From the NCBI GenBank assembly GCA_039545295.1, contig BCIK01000003.1:1-64000 (forward strand): DNA of 64,000 nt, read 5' to 3'. The notes under the pieces were generated by a model. It searched no databases, had not been told where the DNA came from, and was given only the letters and a program-made list of their open reading frames with translations. Positions 33,960 through 45,566 of this stretch are shown one piece after another. Made by a program: the position numbers and the translations under genes. This stretch comes from Udeniomyces pyricola. Its lineage: Eukaryota; Basidiomycota; Tremellomycetes; Cystofilobasidiales; Mrakiaceae. Position 1 is the stretch's first letter; each line of letters starts with the position of its first letter.

Positions 33960-36900
33960 ATGAGCTCGACTAAACCAGCTCGACGGCCAGCTCCCTCCAC
34001 CGCAGACACCCATCCAGGCGCAGGTTCCTGCCAACTCCAAATCATCAACGCCCCCCCGGCAGCTCCTCCTCCTTCCCTTCTCCCTCCCCCGCGTACCCTT
34101 CCCACGGATGCCTCCTCCTCCCTTTTGGGCGACCTTTCCACTACCGTCAACCCTTCACTAGCATCTTCTCCCTCCCCCTCATATCATCCTCCCACCGAGC
34201 TCACATACCAACACTGGCTCGACCTCATCCGCCAACCAGCCGCGCCCGTCGCCGAAGCGGTGCCTTCGCCAGACCCATTGCTCGATAAGGGCATCGGCGA
34301 TTATACCGTCCTACCTGGACCGGCTCTCGGTCGAGGCAAGTTCTCAGTCGTGTACCGAGCGAGTAAAGCAGGGAAGCTGGTGAGTGATGGCTGTGATGGT
34401 GATGTGTGTATGGCTCAAGCGTGTGGGTTGCCTTGGTTCCGGCAAGCGTCCTAGCTAGGTATATGCTATGACGAAACAGTCGTCGGGCCTTCTTATCCTC
34501 CTTCCCTTATCAACCTGTATCAACGACCCAAGAGTCCGCCCGACTCCGTCCTTCATCACCTCTCTTTGCTACTCCTCGCCATCGTCATCACATACGCATC
34601 TGCCCTGCTTAGTTCTCGTCATGAGGTCCAGTCTTGCCTATAGTCCTCCAGCCAGAAGTCACCACCTCTAACATTTTTGTCGTTCGCTCTCACCCTCATC
34701 TCCTCCAGTACGCAATCAAACACACACCGCTCTACCCCCATCACCCTCTCATCGCTCAGCGATTGATCCGGGAGCCTCTCCTACTTGCCCAACTACCTCC
34801 CCACCCCAACCTCGTCAAAGTCGTTGAGATCATCAAGACCCAAGGCCATTTCTATCTTGTCGGTGCGTTCGCGTCTCCTTCCCCAGCGACCCCTCATATC
34901 AGATGCCACCCACAGTCTTCGATTTCCCTTTGATTCAACTTTAATCCATGCTTTTCGAGATATTCATTCAAATCCCCAACTCCCAATCGCATCCTTTACC
35001 AACCGAGACCCAACGATTGCTTACTTCGCCTATCTGTTTCTTTTTGACGCTGCTTCAACCCAAATCCATTCGGATCGGCCCGATCAGAGGAATTCCTTGA
35101 AGCTTCGATCCCTCTCGACGCGCTTTGCCTGTCACATCCAGACGGTCGACTGCCGACATCACTCGTGTCGTACATCCTGTGTCAACTCGTCAGCGTCACG
35201 AGGGATGCCATCCATGCGGGATCGGTCGCTCATAGGGATATAAAGCCTGGTTCGTGAGATTTTATCACAAGGGCGGACACTCGGGGAACAAGAAGCGCAT
35301 GGCTTGTCCCTGTCAATCCTTTGTAGCAGAGGTGACATTTCGCTGACATGACTCCCATCATTCGGTTATCCTTATAGAGAACGTGCTTATCAATCCGACG
35401 ACGGGTCATATCACGATCATCGACCTTGGTCTCGCAACGTACTGCTCGCTTTCGTCCCCTCGTTTGACGACTTGCTGGTTCGTTACTTTGAGCAAACGAC
35501 CTGCTTGCAGGTGGCCTTGATCTGATGAAGCAAGGTGTCTCTTCAAACTGACTTTTGTTTCTTTTGGTCGCAACCTCACCAACCTTTTCCCTTCACCTCT
35601 CTTCCCAGTGGTTCACCGGCCTTTCACTCCCCGGAAGTCGTCTCGGCCCTTCAGAAGCCACCAGGGGAGGTTTCGTATTACGGCCCCGAGCTCGACATTT
35701 GGTGCATAGCCCTGACGATCCTCCGATGCTGGACGGGCCGTCGTTATCCTGTTGGAACGAATCATACCAGCCTCAGCGTCATGCGAGGCCGGGTCGAAGA
35801 TGCGCTCGCTGGGGTGCCGATCCCGAGGGAAGGCGAAGGACGCAAGGAAGGAAAAGCTCTCAAGGCAGCCCTGAAAGAGTTTTTGCAGATCGACGGAAGG
35901 AAGAGGATGGAGTCGTTTGCGGCGTTTGACGTTGGGGAGGAAGTCAGGAACGATGTGAAAGGGTACGAAAAGGCCCGTGATTGTAAGTGACCGTCATAAG
36001 CATTGGAATCCATCCTATCTGTCACGTCTTGTATTCCACGACTCATGCTTGCGCTGTGTCCTGTACTCTACAGTCAAACAAACCACCTTTGCCCATGCCA
36101 CTCCGAAATACACCCTTCCCCTCTTCATCGCCCCGCCACCCCTTCCCGAATCGCCGATGCTTGAGCACATCTCCAAGGCGAACCGCCGACTTGACTCGCA
36201 TCAAGCTGCCCCGTCATCGCCCGATACCGTCATTCTACTCTCGAACCCGACCGATCAAAGTCCTGCTGCCATTGTATCGTTTATCAAGGTGAGTTGGGAG
36301 CTATGACATGTGCAGATACATGATGCTCTCTGACAGGTCTTGAAGCATGTGATGTGTGAGACCGAGCCTTGACGTTGTCCCTTTATATTCGTGTCTCCTC
36401 CTCCTCCCTTCTCCCATCCCCTTTTCCGCCCCTAGTTTGCCCTTCGCTGTCACGGCGACATCATGTATCACTGTCAATCCGTCTCGTACCTTCCGCCTAC
36501 AGCATCGCCTCTGTCCAATACCATAGCATCTCTTCCCTCCTCTACTTCGTCTTCTTCCTTGAGCGATGCCGCCTCTGCTCAAGGACCCATCGATATTCTC
36601 CAATGTGTCGCGACTCTTCCCCCACTTCCACCTGCTCCTCCACCTTGCCCGACGCCTCTCGCAGAGAAACGACCCTTTTTTCCATCCTTTTTCCGATCTC
36701 ACTCAGCCAGATCTGCATCGACTCCCCCAGGCTCACGAGACGCCGTCACGAGTGGACCGCATGGCAGCACCAAGACGATATCCAATACCCCGGCAGCGAT
36801 GAACCCAACGTCCTCGGGTGCCAACGGGAAATCCAATCGACGTTCCACCTCGGGATCCTCTCGCAAGGATGAGCCGAAACCTTTGAACCGATGCCTTGTT

Positions 36901-39435
36901 TTCTTTGTCGCCATCACGTTCTCGCCCCCTTCGGTCTCGACGGCTCTGGCAGAAGAGAAAAAGCGAAGGAGAAGTGAAAGCCGGATGAGGCGGACGCGAA
37001 GTTCAAGTCGAGTCACGCTCAACGGGGGCGTAGGTGGTGGTGCGGCGGATGGTTCCGTGGGTGCTGGACTTGTCGGAAACGGGAGAACTCGAAATGCCAG
37101 CCGAGCGTCTACGACATCGAGAAGAGGAGCGGCGGATAGTGGGCAGTCCAGTGGAGGATCGAGGGCTTCCTCCAGGCACCCCGACTCGAGGGACTCTTCT
37201 CGCGTTCGTCGCCAGGATTCATCGGATCAGGGCCTCTCGACAGAATCGTCGTCTGCCAATGAGGGTGGCTCATCTTCTGGAGGCGGAGGGGGTAGTGGCG
37301 GTGGTGGTGGTGGTGGTGGCAGTAGCAGTGGAGGAGCAGTCGTTTCGTCTTCGAGCATCAATGGACGTCATCGGCTCTCTTCCTTAAGCTCCAACGCTTC
37401 CAATGCCTCCTCCACAACTTCGCTTTCCTCTCTCAACTCTCCCTCGTCATCGCATCAAGCGATCTCGTCCCCTTCGCTCGACGGCGACGAGGAGGAACTC
37501 CAGCCATGGTCGAGAAGCCTCTCGAGGACAGGCAGTTCGAGACGTAACGAGACGGTGCGACCTCATTCGCGTGTGCGATCACTCGCGGCCAGTCAAGGTG
37601 GAGGTAGTAGTAGTAGTAGCGGTGGTGGACATAACTCTCAGCTCGATCCTTCCCCTATGAACCCGACCGGAACGACGACAAAGGCTACCAATAACGTCTA
37701 CCTCGAAACCCCTTCTTCATCTAATACTCCTCGACCCCTCAAACGCTTCTCCCCAGCGAACCACAATCCTTCCTTTCAGAATCTGTCTTCTCTTGGTGAA
37801 GGAACCACCGTCGACAATCTTCCTCGCTCTGGTGGTGGCGGAAGTGGTGGGGGTTTCACCAGTAACGGCAGCCAGGGTGGTGGTCTCGATTCGCCTTCGA
37901 CCTCGACGACGTCACTCCCCTACGATCCGACGCTACCTGAGCCGTGGGTTCGAATCCATCTCTCCGATCCCCTTGCGCTACCGCTGATCCAAGCGGCGTT
38001 GGATGCTGCTTTGTTGGCTCCCTACATTCCGCCCTCTCCTTCACCTTCCCTCCATCGACCGACGCGATCCATCTCATCTTCGGCTGCGTCTTCGCCCCTC
38101 GTTCCCATCACGCCCTTGATGCCGACTACCTCTGTCGGGACTCCAGCTATCAATTCAAGTCTCCACCCTCATCAACCCCATCACCATCACCCGCTCTCGC
38201 CGAGCCTTCCGATCCCGACGCCGGTGGACGCCAAGACCGAAGAAGACGAGGAACCTCGGCGCGGTCGGTCCGAAGGCCGATCGGCCCATTCGTGGTCGTC
38301 CCAGAGTGGCGCGAGTAGTCATGGGTCGAAGCGACCTCGAGGAGGAGGGGGAAAGAATGGATCGGCGACGACGGTGCAATTGGCAGGAGATGCTTCGCCG
38401 ACAGGAGAAGGAGGAGGGGAGATGACACCGTTGGCGGGAACGCCTCGAGCGGGAACTTCACCCACTCCTGACTCTGTCGCCGGGACGGGTGGATCCAAGT
38501 CGACCAACGAACGACCTCGTCATCCCTCTCGTTCTAAAACTATCACCAACAGGTCAAGCTCTTCTTCGTCACCCGCTTCACTCACTCGACCATCAGCGAC
38601 GACGATGACAAGGGCAGCGACGACGTCTCATCTAGACGACGTTGAATCGTCCAACTCTGGCAACGAAGCGGATTCATCCGCTCTGCCATCGCCTCTCCCA
38701 CCTATCACTTTCCCTCTCCTCGCCACGCCACCTCCGACCCTCTCTCATCCATCCCGCTCTCCTCATACCACCGCCACCACCATGGCTCCTTCTGGTGGCC
38801 CAAACACGACGACGACGACGACGGTGGCGACCAAGGGACTCTTCCCATTCTCGTTCTCAAACCCTCCTACGCCAGGCTTGGGCGTGACGGGGTTAGTTGG
38901 CGGACTCGTTGGTGGGTTCTTCGATTCGTTCGTTGGTGGGTTGGGAATGGTCACGGGAAGTGGGAACTTGATCGAACAGCAGCAAGATCAGCAAGTCGAA
39001 CCAGACGAAAGCGACGACAACGATGACGACAACGATGGCGACAACAACGACAACAACAACGAAAGGGAAAGTTGTCGACAACAATCACACCAACGACGCC
39101 GACGACGATCGAAAATCGCTTCAGGTCCTAACGACCCTTTGTACCTGCCACCTTCACATCCATCCTCCTCTCTCTACCCTGCAACTGATGATGCTACTAG
39201 AAGAGTGATCGAAGGAAGTGAAGGCACTGAAGGCACTGGAGGAAGTGGGGGTAGTGCATTAGGGATCTCAGTCCTTCCTTCCCAACATTACGCTCGTCAA
39301 CGTGTCCCGTCGAGAGGGTACGATCCCGCCGTCCTCGGTCGGGCCGAGAATGGGAACGGTCAGTTGGGTCATGCAGGACGCATGCCGGGGTACCAGAGGA
39401 GTCGGAGTACGGGAGGGGTGCCGTGGGATCGATGA
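33960..39435 (+). CDS. Protein kinase with ~1,000-residue low-complexity tail, 1,461 aa
   Basis: Exons: 33960-34379, 34709-34862, 35088-35249, 35378-35438 (or -35510), 35609-35982, 36074-36288, 36436-39435. A Pro-rich N-terminus leads to the kinase domain: glycine loop GRGKFSVVYRAS, the ATP-anchoring lysine in YAIKHT, HRDIKPENVLINP, DLGLAT (DLG in place of DFG), GSPAFHSPEVV (SPE in place of APE), and ELDIWCIALTILRCWTGRRY. Motifs for catalysis (Lys, HRD Asp, DLG Asp) are all present, so it is probably active. After the domain, FALRCHGDIMYHC closes a short conserved block. The final exon then encodes a tail rich in Ser, Gly, Pro, Thr and Asp/Asn, including Gly runs (37280-37325) and a DDND/NNDN tract (39007-39063). 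No close named homologue is recognised. The splice after exon 4 is ambiguous. Confidence 0.85.
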
Positions 39436-40544
39436 TCAAGAAGCAGTGGCTTTTTAGTTCTTTTTCTTTCTCTTTCTCTCTCTCTCTGTCTCTCTCTAAA
39501 TATATATATATACACATTAGAGTTCTTTTCACTTTTCTTTCCAGTCCATATTAACGGCCTTTCGGGTCCTCTTGTACATCCCTCCCCTTGTGTTTTCCTC
39601 GGACCCTTTCTAACTTGTTACGTTTCAACCCCTCCCCCCCCCCCGAGTTTCCTTTTTTGTTTTCTACCTTTTTTGTTTTCATTTTATTTTATTTCTTCTC
39701 TCACCTTTTTTCTTCTTCTTCTTATTTCTCTGTCAGAATTGTATGCCTAAGTTACAGCGGAATTACCTAAGAAATGACTATGGGTACCGACACTTCTCAC
39801 CCGTCTTGATGCGGTATATATATATATTACCTGGGACACGTCCCACTCGTCGATTGTGGTCCCTATTTTACCCGGCGTCGTACGTACGGATCGTGATACT
39901 AGTATACGTTATGAGAGATTTGGTCGCTCATGGTTTTACAAATGGGTATTGGAACAATCGTACGTACATGACGTACCAAAAAAAAAAGCAAGGAAGGAAG
40001 AGAAGAGAAGAAAAAAAAAAAAAAAGAGAAAGAAAGAAGATGGAAAGGAGGTCAAACAAAAAGCAAGATGAGTAGTGTGTGGGGGGGGGGGGGGGGGGGG
40101 GGGGGTCCAAGTCCGTGATCGATCGTTTATCATAACAGAGCACTGCAGTTGAAAAGAGAAGAAGAAAAAGATAGAAAGGTGTAGTGGTTTGATTGGCCGC
40201 GAAGGGGGGAGGGGGAGGGGGCGGTGATATATGATCATCCTGTTTACGTGCAGACGGGGCAGGAAGATCAAAGGTCGAGACATCATGTGTAAGGAGAGGG
40301 GAAGAAGAAGAAGAAGAGGAGAGGGAGTTGATGTTCCAGGCAAAGACAAGATCGAGAGGGGCGACGAGAGCAGAGAAACCAGAAAAACTGAAGAAAAAAA
40401 CGCAGAAAGCGTAAAAGGGGAGGAGGGTAGTTGTGGATAGTTCAACCGTGTCGCTCGCGCGTAATCAGGGCCGGCGGGGAATCAAGAGGAGGGAAGAAGA
40501 AAGATCAATGCTCGTCTCAACGAACAAGGGGTTCCCCTTCCAAA
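39436..40544. other. Intergenic between two convergent genes
   Basis: This holds the 3' flanks of the kinase (+) and the USP-domain gene (-). It contains ATATATATAT at 39499-39509, a C-run near 39635-39644, A-runs at 39980-39988 and 40012-40025, the G25 run at 40081-40105, and purine-rich DNA to 40430. No supported ORF. Confidence 0.5.
40081..40105. repeat. G25 homopolymer
   Basis: 25 uninterrupted G in the spacer between convergent genes. It could form intramolecular quadruplexes and is a likely site of length variation or sequencing error. Confidence 0.85.
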
Positions 40545-43500
40545 TCACATTGGCAACCCATCTGGTCCGACAGCCCCCTTTCTCCCCATCAAATCCTCCC
40601 CGATTCCCTCAATGTGACCTCGCTGTTGCTGCTGCTGCTGTCGCTCACTCTCCTCCTCTTCCTCCTGATCGACAGCGGCCCGTGCGGCATCTCTCAAAGT
40701 ACCCTCTTCGACCCTCCGTTCTTCCTCCCGCTTCTCTGCCCTGATCGCTTCGTTCTCCGCATCGCGCTTGTCTTCTTCTTCTTCGATCTCCGATGCGTCG
40801 ACGGGGGCATCCTTGCCGGACGCTTGCTTCTCGATCCCGGCTTTCGCGAGCGGCATACGGGCACCGTGGATGAGGACTTCGGGATCCGTGCGTTTGAGAT
40901 GCCTAGTTGTGTAAAAGTGCGTGAAAAGATGATAAAGGAGGACACATGTAAACATAGAGAGAGAGAGAGAAAGAACCAAGGGGAAAAAGTCAGACCACAC
41001 CAAGTACCAAAGCTGAAAAGGCCCGCGAGCCAAGCAAGCACTGAGACAGAAAAAAATCGTACCTGCGAAGCCGACGTCGAGCCACCATGACAGGTACAGA
41101 CGAGCGCTGGATCATGTAGTGCGACATAGAACCGAGGATCGTCCTAATCCATGGGCCGGTCAAGAAAGAAAGGTGAAGAACGGGGAAAACGAGCGAGGAA
41201 GGCAAGGTTAGGGAGAGGACGGAACATACAATTGTTCAAGGTCGAGAAACGGAAAAGCCATCTTGTCGATCCCTTTTTTTTCTTTTGTTTTTTTCCTTCT
41301 TCTCTCTAGATAGTCTCTCTCGCCACCAAGGATCAGACTTACCCTTTCAATTTGCCCAATCCTCGACTTCCGACAATCACCAACGTCGGCTCGAGAAAAT
41401 CAATGAGATCCTGGATCGATCCAAGTAATCGATACATCATCAACATCAAACTACGTTCACCACGCATACTCGCTGCAACTAAACCAGAGGGATTGAGACA
41501 ACGTACGAGAAGGAGATGTCTTGCATTCTTCGTATGGATCGCCTGGCAAAAGACCGTCAGATGGAGATTGGTCCTCTGGAGCAGCGTCGTCACCTGCCGA
41601 GAGAGCAACTGGGCGAGCGTTTGTCGCTGAGGTCGGACAGGAGTGGACACAACGGAGAACGGGAACCCAAAGAAGGGAAAGTGTGCGTGTGAGTTAACTG
41701 CAAAGGGTACCCCCGCCAGCCTTGTAAGAACCGAGGATAGCCGCAACGGAAACCAGCCATAATCCGATTGCGTTCTGCACGAACCTCTTTTTGAATTCGA
41801 ATCTTTTCGACTCGATCTTGCGAACTGATATCCTTTGGATCGACTGGAGAATGTGTAAGAGGAACGACAAGATGACGGAACAAAATAACCAGCAGAGCGG
41901 GACGAGATCAGTATCAGATCAAACGAACAACGTACACAGTGCATCAACCAGGCACGAGTCTGTCTCATCTCTTCCTGGATCACTCACCTTTAGACTCATC
42001 TTCGGCGACATTGACGACCCAGACCTCATCGCCATCCCTGACGACCGTGCCAATCGCCCACTCAACTGCATACCCACTTTCCTCACTCAAATCACTCGCC
42101 ACGACATACCGTCTCTGACGCTTGCCCTTCTGCTCGAGCACCTCTTCCGGTTCACCCTGGACAATCTTGAGTGTGCATCGGTCTCGGCCAAACTCGGGTC
42201 GACCAGCTGAAAACTCGGGTCGGTTCTCTTTGGCTTTTGACTTGCTACCGATCAAGGGACGAGCGACGGAGAAGAGTTCTGGTTTCGGAACGACAACGTT
42301 GGGGCCTTCGCCAAGCTCTAAGGGGGTATCTACGTAGAGGTCCGAAAGAGGGAGCTCGCCTACCGAATTGGCGATCAGGCTGAGTGTCAGGCGAAAGGCA
42401 GAAGGGGCAGAAGGGGTTAGATTTGGTGGTCGATGCAATTATCTCCTCAGCATCATTTCCGGGTCCAAAAGATACTCCATAACGAGTATGCGAAGGTACA
42501 TGCAACACGACACTCACGAAGCCTCAGCATTGCTTTCCGTGTTGAGTTCCGTCTGCTCGTCCCAAAAGTCCTCCGTATCTTCGTCCTCATCTGCATCGGA
42601 ATCGGCCTCCGTGTCCGACGGAGCTGGCGAGTAGATGGATGTCGTGCCCGTCGAGCCGTTGGAGCTCGTCGCATGGAGGGTATCACCCGCCTCCGACTCG
42701 GTCAATGCATCCTCCGAGTCAGAATCAGCCACCTCGGACGTGCCTTGTCGACCTCTAAGTGGGCCAACGTTGTCGGGACTGGGCGAACGCGCTCTCGACC
42801 TGGACCTCGCGTTTCGAGCAAAGAACGGACTCATCGAACGAGCAGATAGCCGCTTGTTGGCAGCACGGCCTCGGTTATCGTCTTCGCTAGTGGCTGAGGG
42901 TAAGTGATCGACCGGATTGGAGGTCGTGTCGTAAGGGGTTGCAGGAATGGTTTTGATGGAGGGTGTCTGCGTGTGAGAGGGTTTTTCCTTGTCATGGTGA
43001 GAGCGTCGGTGGAAAAGCGAGAGACGCGGTCGAGAGGACGACTCCTCCTTGTCTTTGGCGTCGCGGGACGAGGAGGAAGCCGATTGAGAGACGAGCGAAG
43101 GATCAGTTCGAGCGAACAGACCAGCAACTAGGGCATCTGCTTCAGCATCATACTCTAGAGTGTCACAATGAAAAGGAGGAGGAACCAGAGAAGAAGAAGA
43201 AATAAGAGTAAGGCGGAAGAACGAAGCTTGTCAGCTCAATTAGACAGAGCAAGAAGTCTTCTTTGACACGTCACCAGCATCCGAAAAAGAGCGTGGGACG
43301 AACTGGCGGCTTGAGCGTTAAGTTTCTTTGGTTTCTCGTCCGACCTGGGTTTGTTTTGGTCACCAAGAGCAACCATGCTTCCTAAAGGAAGACTTCGAAG
43401 GACCGAATGATGGAGTGGACGAGAAGAGGATGGTGGAGACGATGATAATTGACCGTTCCCTGAGACACGCTGCGGAACGATAGGGGCGACGAGAGAAAAG

Positions 43501-44325
43501 CCAAGACAATCAGCAGCGCGTCCCTCGAAACTTGACTCGTTGACAAGGGCTAGCAGGAATGAGGGCCACGTCGATGCCCAGAGAAGAATAGTCCAGTCGT
43601 CGGTGGTCCTTGCAGTTACCGCAGCGGAACCCAGCAAGAATAATGCTTGGGATTTGTAACAAGTAGGGAGGAAACTAGCATGCTGTTCCCCCCCCCTTCT
43701 TCCACTACGCGTCAAGGATACTCCACCCATCGAGTCAAAATCGATCTGTTTGAGCTAGAATATACGCCTCGATAGCATCGATCCATGATTTCTGGGCGAG
43801 TGTAGGACTACGATCGCCGAGGGTTGATGAATAGCAGGATTGAGATCGCCGAGGGTTCATGGACAGCAGGACAAATACCAGCCTACGAGCGTTCGCACGT
43901 CCCCGAAAGGATCGCTTAACTACTTGCTGGTATCATCTCAGCGACACACGTCGAAGAGAGTCTATGTCGATTGATGTATCACACACCCTCACGTTGGCTG
44001 AGACTTGTGATGTTATGTGACGAGTGAGATGAGCGAGGTGCGAGGCACGGGAATGAGGGCAAGAAACTGAAGTCTCACCTATACCAGCGGAGGAGTCGGA
44101 ATCCAGGGCGGACGAAGTAAGCGAAGGGATGTCAGCCAACGAGCAAGATCGTCAAATGCACGCTGCACCATCGGGATCAAATGCGACGGTTACCATCATG
44201 GGTGGAGATCTGGTAAGATGAATCAATGGGCCAAGCGAACGAACCTCTTCATGATGATCGTCGGTCTTGGAGGAGAAGGCTTTGAGCGAGACGGGGAGCG
44301 ATCGCGTTGATTTGAGGCGGGCCAT
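40545..44325 (-). CDS. Universal stress protein (UspA) domain protein, 603 aa
   Basis: Exons: 44245-44325, 44194-44209, 42518-43154, 41988-42379, 41785-41843, 41507-41626, 41343-41410, 41063-41143, 40545-40902 (1,812 nt). The Ser/Arg- and acid-rich N-terminal ~270 residues are probably disordered. The USP domain begins at KRQRRYVVASDLSEESGYAV, continues AIGTVVRDGDEVWVVNVAED, IHTKNARHLLLDLIDFLEP, and the nucleotide-binding signature VGSRGLGKLKGTILGSMS followed by SSVPVMVARR. A Glu/Lys-rich helix with a Gln6 run ends the protein. The layout matches USP proteins of filamentous and basidiomycete fungi; molecular role unknown. The second exon is 16 nt and the third intron boundary leaves a 1,039-nt intron (43155-44193). 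The start ATG and the two small 5' exons are the least certain part. Confidence 0.8.
43812..43872. repeat. Imperfect direct repeat, two 29-nt units
   Basis: Units at 43812-43840 and 43844-43872 share 25 of 29 positions (both begin GATCGCCGAGGGTT). They lie in the large intron of the USP-domain gene and are separated by three bases. Confidence 0.85.
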
Positions 44326-44413
44326 GTGGGGATGGGTTGGTGACGGTGGACGATAGAGGACAAAGGGGGAATGTGGGTGTGATCAAAGCCGAGGTGGATG
44401 TGGATGCGTATAA

Positions 44414-44448
44414 GGATGGATGGATGTAAGGATGGATGGATGGATGGA
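44414..44448. repeat. (GATG)n microsatellite
   Basis: Two blocks of GATG/GGAT units (44414-44426 and 44431-44448) in the short spacer between the predicted UBA gene stop and the USP-gene start. Confidence 0.8.
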
Positions 44449-44575
44449 AGGGAATCAGACAGGTGTGGACGTGAGCAAGTGTCAAGCAAGACAAGACAGC
44501 ATGGGACGACGACACCCGGCCTCCTTCCGATCGAATATGATTTCTTGGCATCATAGCCATCGACTCGACCCCTTT

Positions 44576-45075
44576 CTATGCCACCATTGCTCGACTCGAC
44601 TGCGAGTTGCCAGCTGCAATCGACTGTCCCTCAATATTGAATATTGTATATTCAATATTCAATTCTTCTCTATGCCCATCAAACAAACCGGTACTCACCC
44701 GAATCGGCCGCCGCTGCTACATCGCCATCATGTTTCTGTTGAACCATCGATTCGCGTCCACTTAACGTCAGTCAGTCCCTCCAAGATTCCTCATCATCCT
44801 CATATATCATCCGGATCGGTCCTTCCCATCCGGTGGCTCCTTCTCTTCATCAACCCTTCCTCCCAACCAATCTTCCTCCACCACTCCTCTTCTCTCATAT
44901 TCCATCGAGAGATCCAATCAACTCCTTGAGAAGCCCTTCTCACCTGCAAATGTTGGATGGCAACTTCACGCGTCAAGCCGAGATCGATGAGGGTCTTGAT
45001 GTCCTTGTCGCGGATCCCATGGCCAAGGGTCGTCGATGAGCTTGAGGAGTGCGTTCGGGGGAGGAAAAAAGACAT
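44576..45075 (-). CDS. Small UBA-domain protein, 68 aa (predicted)
   Basis: Three exons on the minus strand: 44944-45075, 44699-44735, 44576-44613 (207 nt, phases agree). The product starts MSFFLPRTHSSSSS and continues into a single UBA-like three-helix unit: DKDIKTLIDLGLTREVAIQH, then LQKHDGDVAAAAD, with a short Ser-rich end. The second exon supplies the G-D-V loop and third helix exactly where a UBA needs it, which supports the splice. UBA modules bind ubiquitin; nothing more can be said of partners. It could instead be the 3' part of a longer gene if coding exons exist upstream, or the last exon could be different. It lies on the same strand as its neighbours COQ6 and the USP gene. Confidence 0.5.
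44633..44659. repeat. Perfect AT-rich inverted repeat, 12-nt arms, 3-nt loop
   Basis: Arms AATATTGAATAT and ATATTCAATATT flank TGT. It lies in the second intron of the predicted UBA gene. Confidence 0.85.
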
Positions 45076-45566
45076 GAGTTGGTTGTCCAAAGGCAGGAAG
45101 GGGAGACGTGTGATATAGTAATGGTAAAGGTATAGAGGGTGTGCGACGTATGGAAGGTGGTCGGTCGGAGGAGGGATTGTGCAGACAGGAAGAGGGAGAG
45201 CGTGTATAAGCGCGTATGACTTATTGCTTCCCAACTCATGCATGAAGGGGTTCCGATTATTCCAATCCGGTTGTGTGACGACGATCCAGAAACCGCGTGA
45301 CAAATTCTTGAGACGTCGACTCCATTCACATGTTCTTGTTCTTCTCCATCAAAATCCTTATCGTGGCTTTTTTTTTCTTCTTCTTCTTTCTTTTCTTTTC
45401 TTTTCTTCTTTCACTCACCTCGCCATATCATCTACGACTGCTTATTACCCCAACGCAATGCCGACACACAAAGACGAGTCACCTCAGGGATTCGACTCAT
45501 GTAAAAACCAGTGAAGTAACCCATTCAATATGTTGGTCCGATCGATCACATGCATGTTGATCACCT
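45076..45566. other. Spacer between COQ6 stop and the predicted UBA gene
   Basis: 491 bp containing the COQ6 3' flank, TTTTCTTTTC repeats near 45367-45412, and the upstream region of the small UBA gene. No other ORF is supported. Confidence 0.45.

Noticed and set aside
37943..37955. GGTTCGAATCC, a T-loop-like tRNA motif
   Set aside because: It lies in the kinase coding exon, and no acceptor stem, D-arm or anticodon arm can be drawn around it.
39007..39063. GAC/AAC repeat considered as a stand-alone microsatellite
   Set aside because: It is in frame within the kinase tail and encodes an Asp/Asn tract, so it is described with that gene.
44089..44139. Ser/Asp-rich exon candidate ending at a GTGAGA donor in the USP large intron
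   Set aside because: The frame has a stop upstream and no AG acceptor between that stop and the start of the stretch, so it cannot be joined to the upstream exon.
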